A stretch of DNA of 64,000 nucleotides. Source: Bacteroidales bacterium (lineage in GTDB: Bacteria; Bacteroidota; Bacteroidia; Bacteroidales; UBA10428). Numbering within the stretch: position 1 is the first letter of the stretch; each line of letters opens with the position of its first letter. Below, piece by piece: positions 62,088 to 64,000 of the stretch. The position numbers were made by a program, and so were the translations under genes. The notes beneath the pieces were generated by a model. The model saw nothing but the letters and a program-made list of their open reading frames with translations. It was not told the origin of the DNA and did not search any database. The stretch spans positions 1 through 64,000 of the forward strand of contig DATGXG010000053.1 of the NCBI GenBank assembly GCA_035299085.1. Reading direction: 5' to 3'.

Positions 62088-62320
62088 TTCTTAATCGTAA
62101 TCGTAAATCGTAAATAACTAAGACTCTGACAGGTCCTGCCGGACTCTGTCAGGCCATAATCGTAAATCGTAAATCGATCAATCGTAAATAATAAAAAAGG
62201 GTGCTCATTGAACACCCTTTTTTATTTACAATTTACGATTTACGATTACCGATTACCGATTACCGATTACCTTGTTACCGAATACCTTATTACCTTATTA
62301 CTAAATACCTTAATACCTAA
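62088..62320. repeat. AATCGTA / TTACGATT / TTACCGA repeat tracts around a terminator
   Basis: Units AATCGTAA and AAATCGTA from ~62090 to 62189, then after the hairpin their reverse complements (TTACGATT) and a TTACCGA series to 62320. A GACTCTGACAGGTC unit is embedded at 62113. The FKBP stop codon is just beyond. Confidence 0.85.
62193..62223. terminator. Shared terminator between the anti-sigma-like and FKBP genes
   Basis: 11-bp stem AAAAAAGGGTG / CACCCTTTTTT with a 9-nt loop; A and T runs on both sides suit both strands. Confidence 0.85.
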
Positions 62321-63055
62321 TTACTTGCCCATCTGTGCGTTATCCGGAGCAGGCATAACCTCGAGAAGCTCAACGTCGAAAATCAGCGTTGAAAAGGGCT
62401 TGATGTTTGAACCGCGTGGAGGCTGAGCACCGTATGCAAGGCCTTCAGGAATGAAAATTCTCCACTTGGCACCTTCCGACATAAGCTGTAATGCTTCAAC
62501 CCAGCCCGGGATAACCTGTCCCACAATAAATTCAGCAGGTTCCTTACGATTGTATGAACTGTCGAAAATAGTACCGTCAATCAGTTTGCCGGTATAATGT
62601 ACCTTAATTTTGTCATTCATTGTAGGCTTCTTGCCCTTGCCTTCCTTCAGAACAATATACTGTAAACCGCTGGGAAGCGTAACAACACTGTCCTTCTTTG
62701 AATTGGCCTCAAGAAATGCCTTATTGGCGTCAAGGTTTCCCTGGTATTCTTTTTTCACCTGTTCAGCCTGGAGATCGCTGAAGAATTTATTTAAAAATGA
62801 CTGTATTTCCATTTGTGAAACCGGCAGAGAATCTTTATCAACGGCTTCATTAACTCCCTTCATAAAGGCATCGTAATTGAAAAGACTATCGATTTTTGCC
62901 TGTTTTATTCCTGAACCATAGGTTAATCCAAGAAAATAGCTGACTGAATCGTTCTTTGTTTTAATTTTTGCAGAGCTGTAATTTGTTTTGCCGCACGATG
63001 AAATTATAAGCAAGCTGAAAACCGATATAGCAACGATACCGAAGACCTTTTTCAT
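62321..63055 (-). CDS. FKBP-type peptidyl-prolyl isomerase lipoprotein
   Basis: 244 residues. Signal with lipobox IISSC (Cys21). An N-terminal helical dimerisation domain (~35-115, as in FkpA/Mip) precedes the FKBP domain ~125-232: LPSGLQYIVLKEGKGKKP, KVHYTGKLIDGTIFDSSY, VIPGWVEALQLMSEGAKWRI, IPEGLAYGAQ. It assists folding of envelope proteins. The mature end is AMG-K-like and variable. Confidence 0.95.
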   Translation of the reverse strand: MKKVFGIVAISVFSLLIISSCGKTNYSSAKIKTKNDSVSYFLGLTYGSGIKQAKIDSLFNYDAFMKGVNEAVDKDSLPVSQMEIQSFLNKFFSDLQAEQVKKEYQGNLDANKAFLEANSKKDSVVTLPSGLQYIVLKEGKGKKPTMNDKIKVHYTGKLIDGTIFDSSYNRKEPAEFIVGQVIPGWVEALQLMSEGAKWRIFIPEGLAYGAQPPRGSNIKPFSTLIFDVELLEVMPAPDNAQMGK

Positions 63056-63185
63056 TGTAATAAATTTTAAATTTTAAGCTGCGAAGATATATTAAATAAA
63101 ATACACTGTGAGTAAATTGTTAAAAATCTTTTGTTTTGTTCCTTGCGTTATTTGTAATTTTCCGGACTCTTATGAAAGCGAATAC

Positions 63186-64000
63186 ATGAAGAATATTGGG
63201 GCAGCGATTATCTGGATTTTACTCTTTTGTAACGGCATAATACAGGCTCAGGACAGCATACCTGTTTCAATGAAGGAACAGGCCCGTAAACACTTTGCGG
63301 CTAAAGAATACAAAGAGGCATTGCCTGTGTATCGTAAACTGCTCAACCGTTATCCAAAGGAACCCGAATACCTTTACGGTACCGGAGTTTGCCTTGTAAA
63401 CCTCAACTCAGGCCTTGAAGAAGCGATTCTTTTTCTGAAACCTTCTACAGTTGCTGAATACAACTCCCTTTCTCTTTTCTATCTCGGACGGGCGTACCAT
63501 CTTTCGTATGCATTTGAAGATGCCATTAAAGCTTACTCCAAATTCATGCTTAAAGCCGGAAAAACCGATATTAAGCGCTATGATGTTGAAAGGCAGATTG
63601 AGATGGCCCGCAATGGTATAGAGTTTACAAAAACCAGCCGCACTCTTACTGTTCAAAATACCGAGGAAATTTCACCGGCACAGGCACAGAAAATAACCAT
63701 GATCAACGGCTCCGGAAAACTGATACGTAAACCTGTTGAATTCTGTACCAAAACCGACCTCAGAAACGGCTACCGGTCATGGATGTTTTTGCCATCATAC
63801 ACCGAAGTGAATGATTATATCTATGTTTCAGGCTATGACCGCTACAAAAAGAATAACCTGCAAATTTTCAGGGTACGGAATGTAAACCATGAAACATGGG
63901 GATTTCCTGAATTAGTAGGTGATGTAATCAACACGCCTTATGATGAGGAATTTCCCTATTTCGATACAAAAACTTCAACCCTGTATTTTTGTTCAAAAGG
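63186..64000 (+). CDS. TPR / beta-propeller envelope protein (3' end outside window)
   Basis: The frame from the ATG at 63186 stays open to the window end. MKNIGAAIIWILLFCNGIIQ is a signal peptide. TPR-like helices follow (AAKEYKEALPVYRKLLNRYP, EAILFLKPS, FEDAIKAYSKFML), then from about residue 175 the start of a PD40-type propeller (PYDEEFPYFDTKTSTLYFCS). TPR followed by propeller is the order of PorE/OmpA-family proteins of the type IX secretion system, but the OmpA part would lie outside, so this is a suggestion only. Confidence 0.8.
   Translation, partial: MKNIGAAIIWILLFCNGIIQAQDSIPVSMKEQARKHFAAKEYKEALPVYRKLLNRYPKEPEYLYGTGVCLVNLNSGLEEAILFLKPSTVAEYNSLSLFYLGRAYHLSYAFEDAIKAYSKFMLKAGKTDIKRYDVERQIEMARNGIEFTKTSRTLTVQNTEEISPAQAQKITMINGSGKLIRKPVEFCTKTDLRNGYRSWMFLPSYTEVNDYIYVSGYDRYKKNNLQIFRVRNVNHETWGFPELVGDVINTPYDEEFPYFDTKTSTLYFCSK

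Overview
The window looks like the chromosome of an uncultured or free-living Bacteroidota bacterium, probably of the order Bacteroidales/Marinilabiliales. This rests on a SusC/SusD/SusE locus with a hybrid two-component regulator, DUF5916 and FISUMP proteins, many lipoproteins with short lipoboxes, Bacteroidota-type promoter elements (TAnnTTTG) instead of E. coli -10 boxes, and a Tgt that has lost most of its zinc cysteines. I cannot name a species. No complete mobile element, rRNA or CRISPR array is present; one tRNA (Pro, TGG) is.

Layout. 1-4.1 kb: the end of a DUF5916 outer-membrane protein, a small PepSY-type membrane protein, then a probable divalent-metal module (His-rich membrane protein, CDF exporter, Cys/His-rich exported peptide). 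4.2-10.0 kb: tRNA-Pro, a broken GIY-YIG endonuclease, a degenerate tRNA 3'-end copy, then a strikingly AT-rich run of eight same-strand secreted proteins or lipoproteins of unknown function (a candidate tRNA-associated island). 10.2-14.2 kb: DUF2231 protein, lipoprotein rubrerythrin, Rnk/GreA-like factor, ferritin and a Fur/PerR-type regulator with a good operator: an iron and oxidative-stress area that also holds a nested-palindrome MITE-like element and a 42-bp tandem array between inverted REP blocks. 14.2-31.4 kb: a PAS sensor kinase and a polysaccharide-utilization locus, probably for beta-1,4-galactan or arabinogalactan (HTCS regulator divergent from clan GH-A hydrolase, susC, susD, susE, GH53). 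31.5-46.6 kb: mostly housekeeping (dnaB, ispE, acyl-CoA carboxylase/decarboxylase subunits, LptF/G permease, tgt, GT2, sigma factor, rsmG, bcp, recA, thioesterase, ferredoxin), interrupted by a pair of FISUMP lipoproteins between 25-bp direct repeats. 46.6-64 kb: a large propeller/barrel surface protein, aldolase, permease, MATE pump, lipocalin, typA, amt-PII pair, MscS channel, an ECF sigma factor with a small membrane partner, FKBP isomerase and the start of a TPR/beta-propeller protein.

How the genes work together. In the galactan locus the HTCS would sense an oligosaccharide in the periplasm and switch on surface binding (SusD/SusE), cleavage (GH53 and the GH-A enzyme) and import (SusC). 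The Fur/PerR protein and ferritin form a likely operon under one palindromic operator. amt and PII form the usual ammonium uptake pair.

The most unusual feature is the intergenic DNA. Many gene 3' ends carry short tandem repeats of unrelated units (8-bp, 7-bp, about 12-bp, 42-bp), inverted pairs of repeats around shared terminators, or REP/MITE-like palindromes inserted 2-25 bp after stop codons. No complete undescribed system was demonstrated; the best candidates for follow-up are the tRNA-adjacent lipoprotein island, the bounded 42-bp array, and the repeat-at-3'-end pattern.
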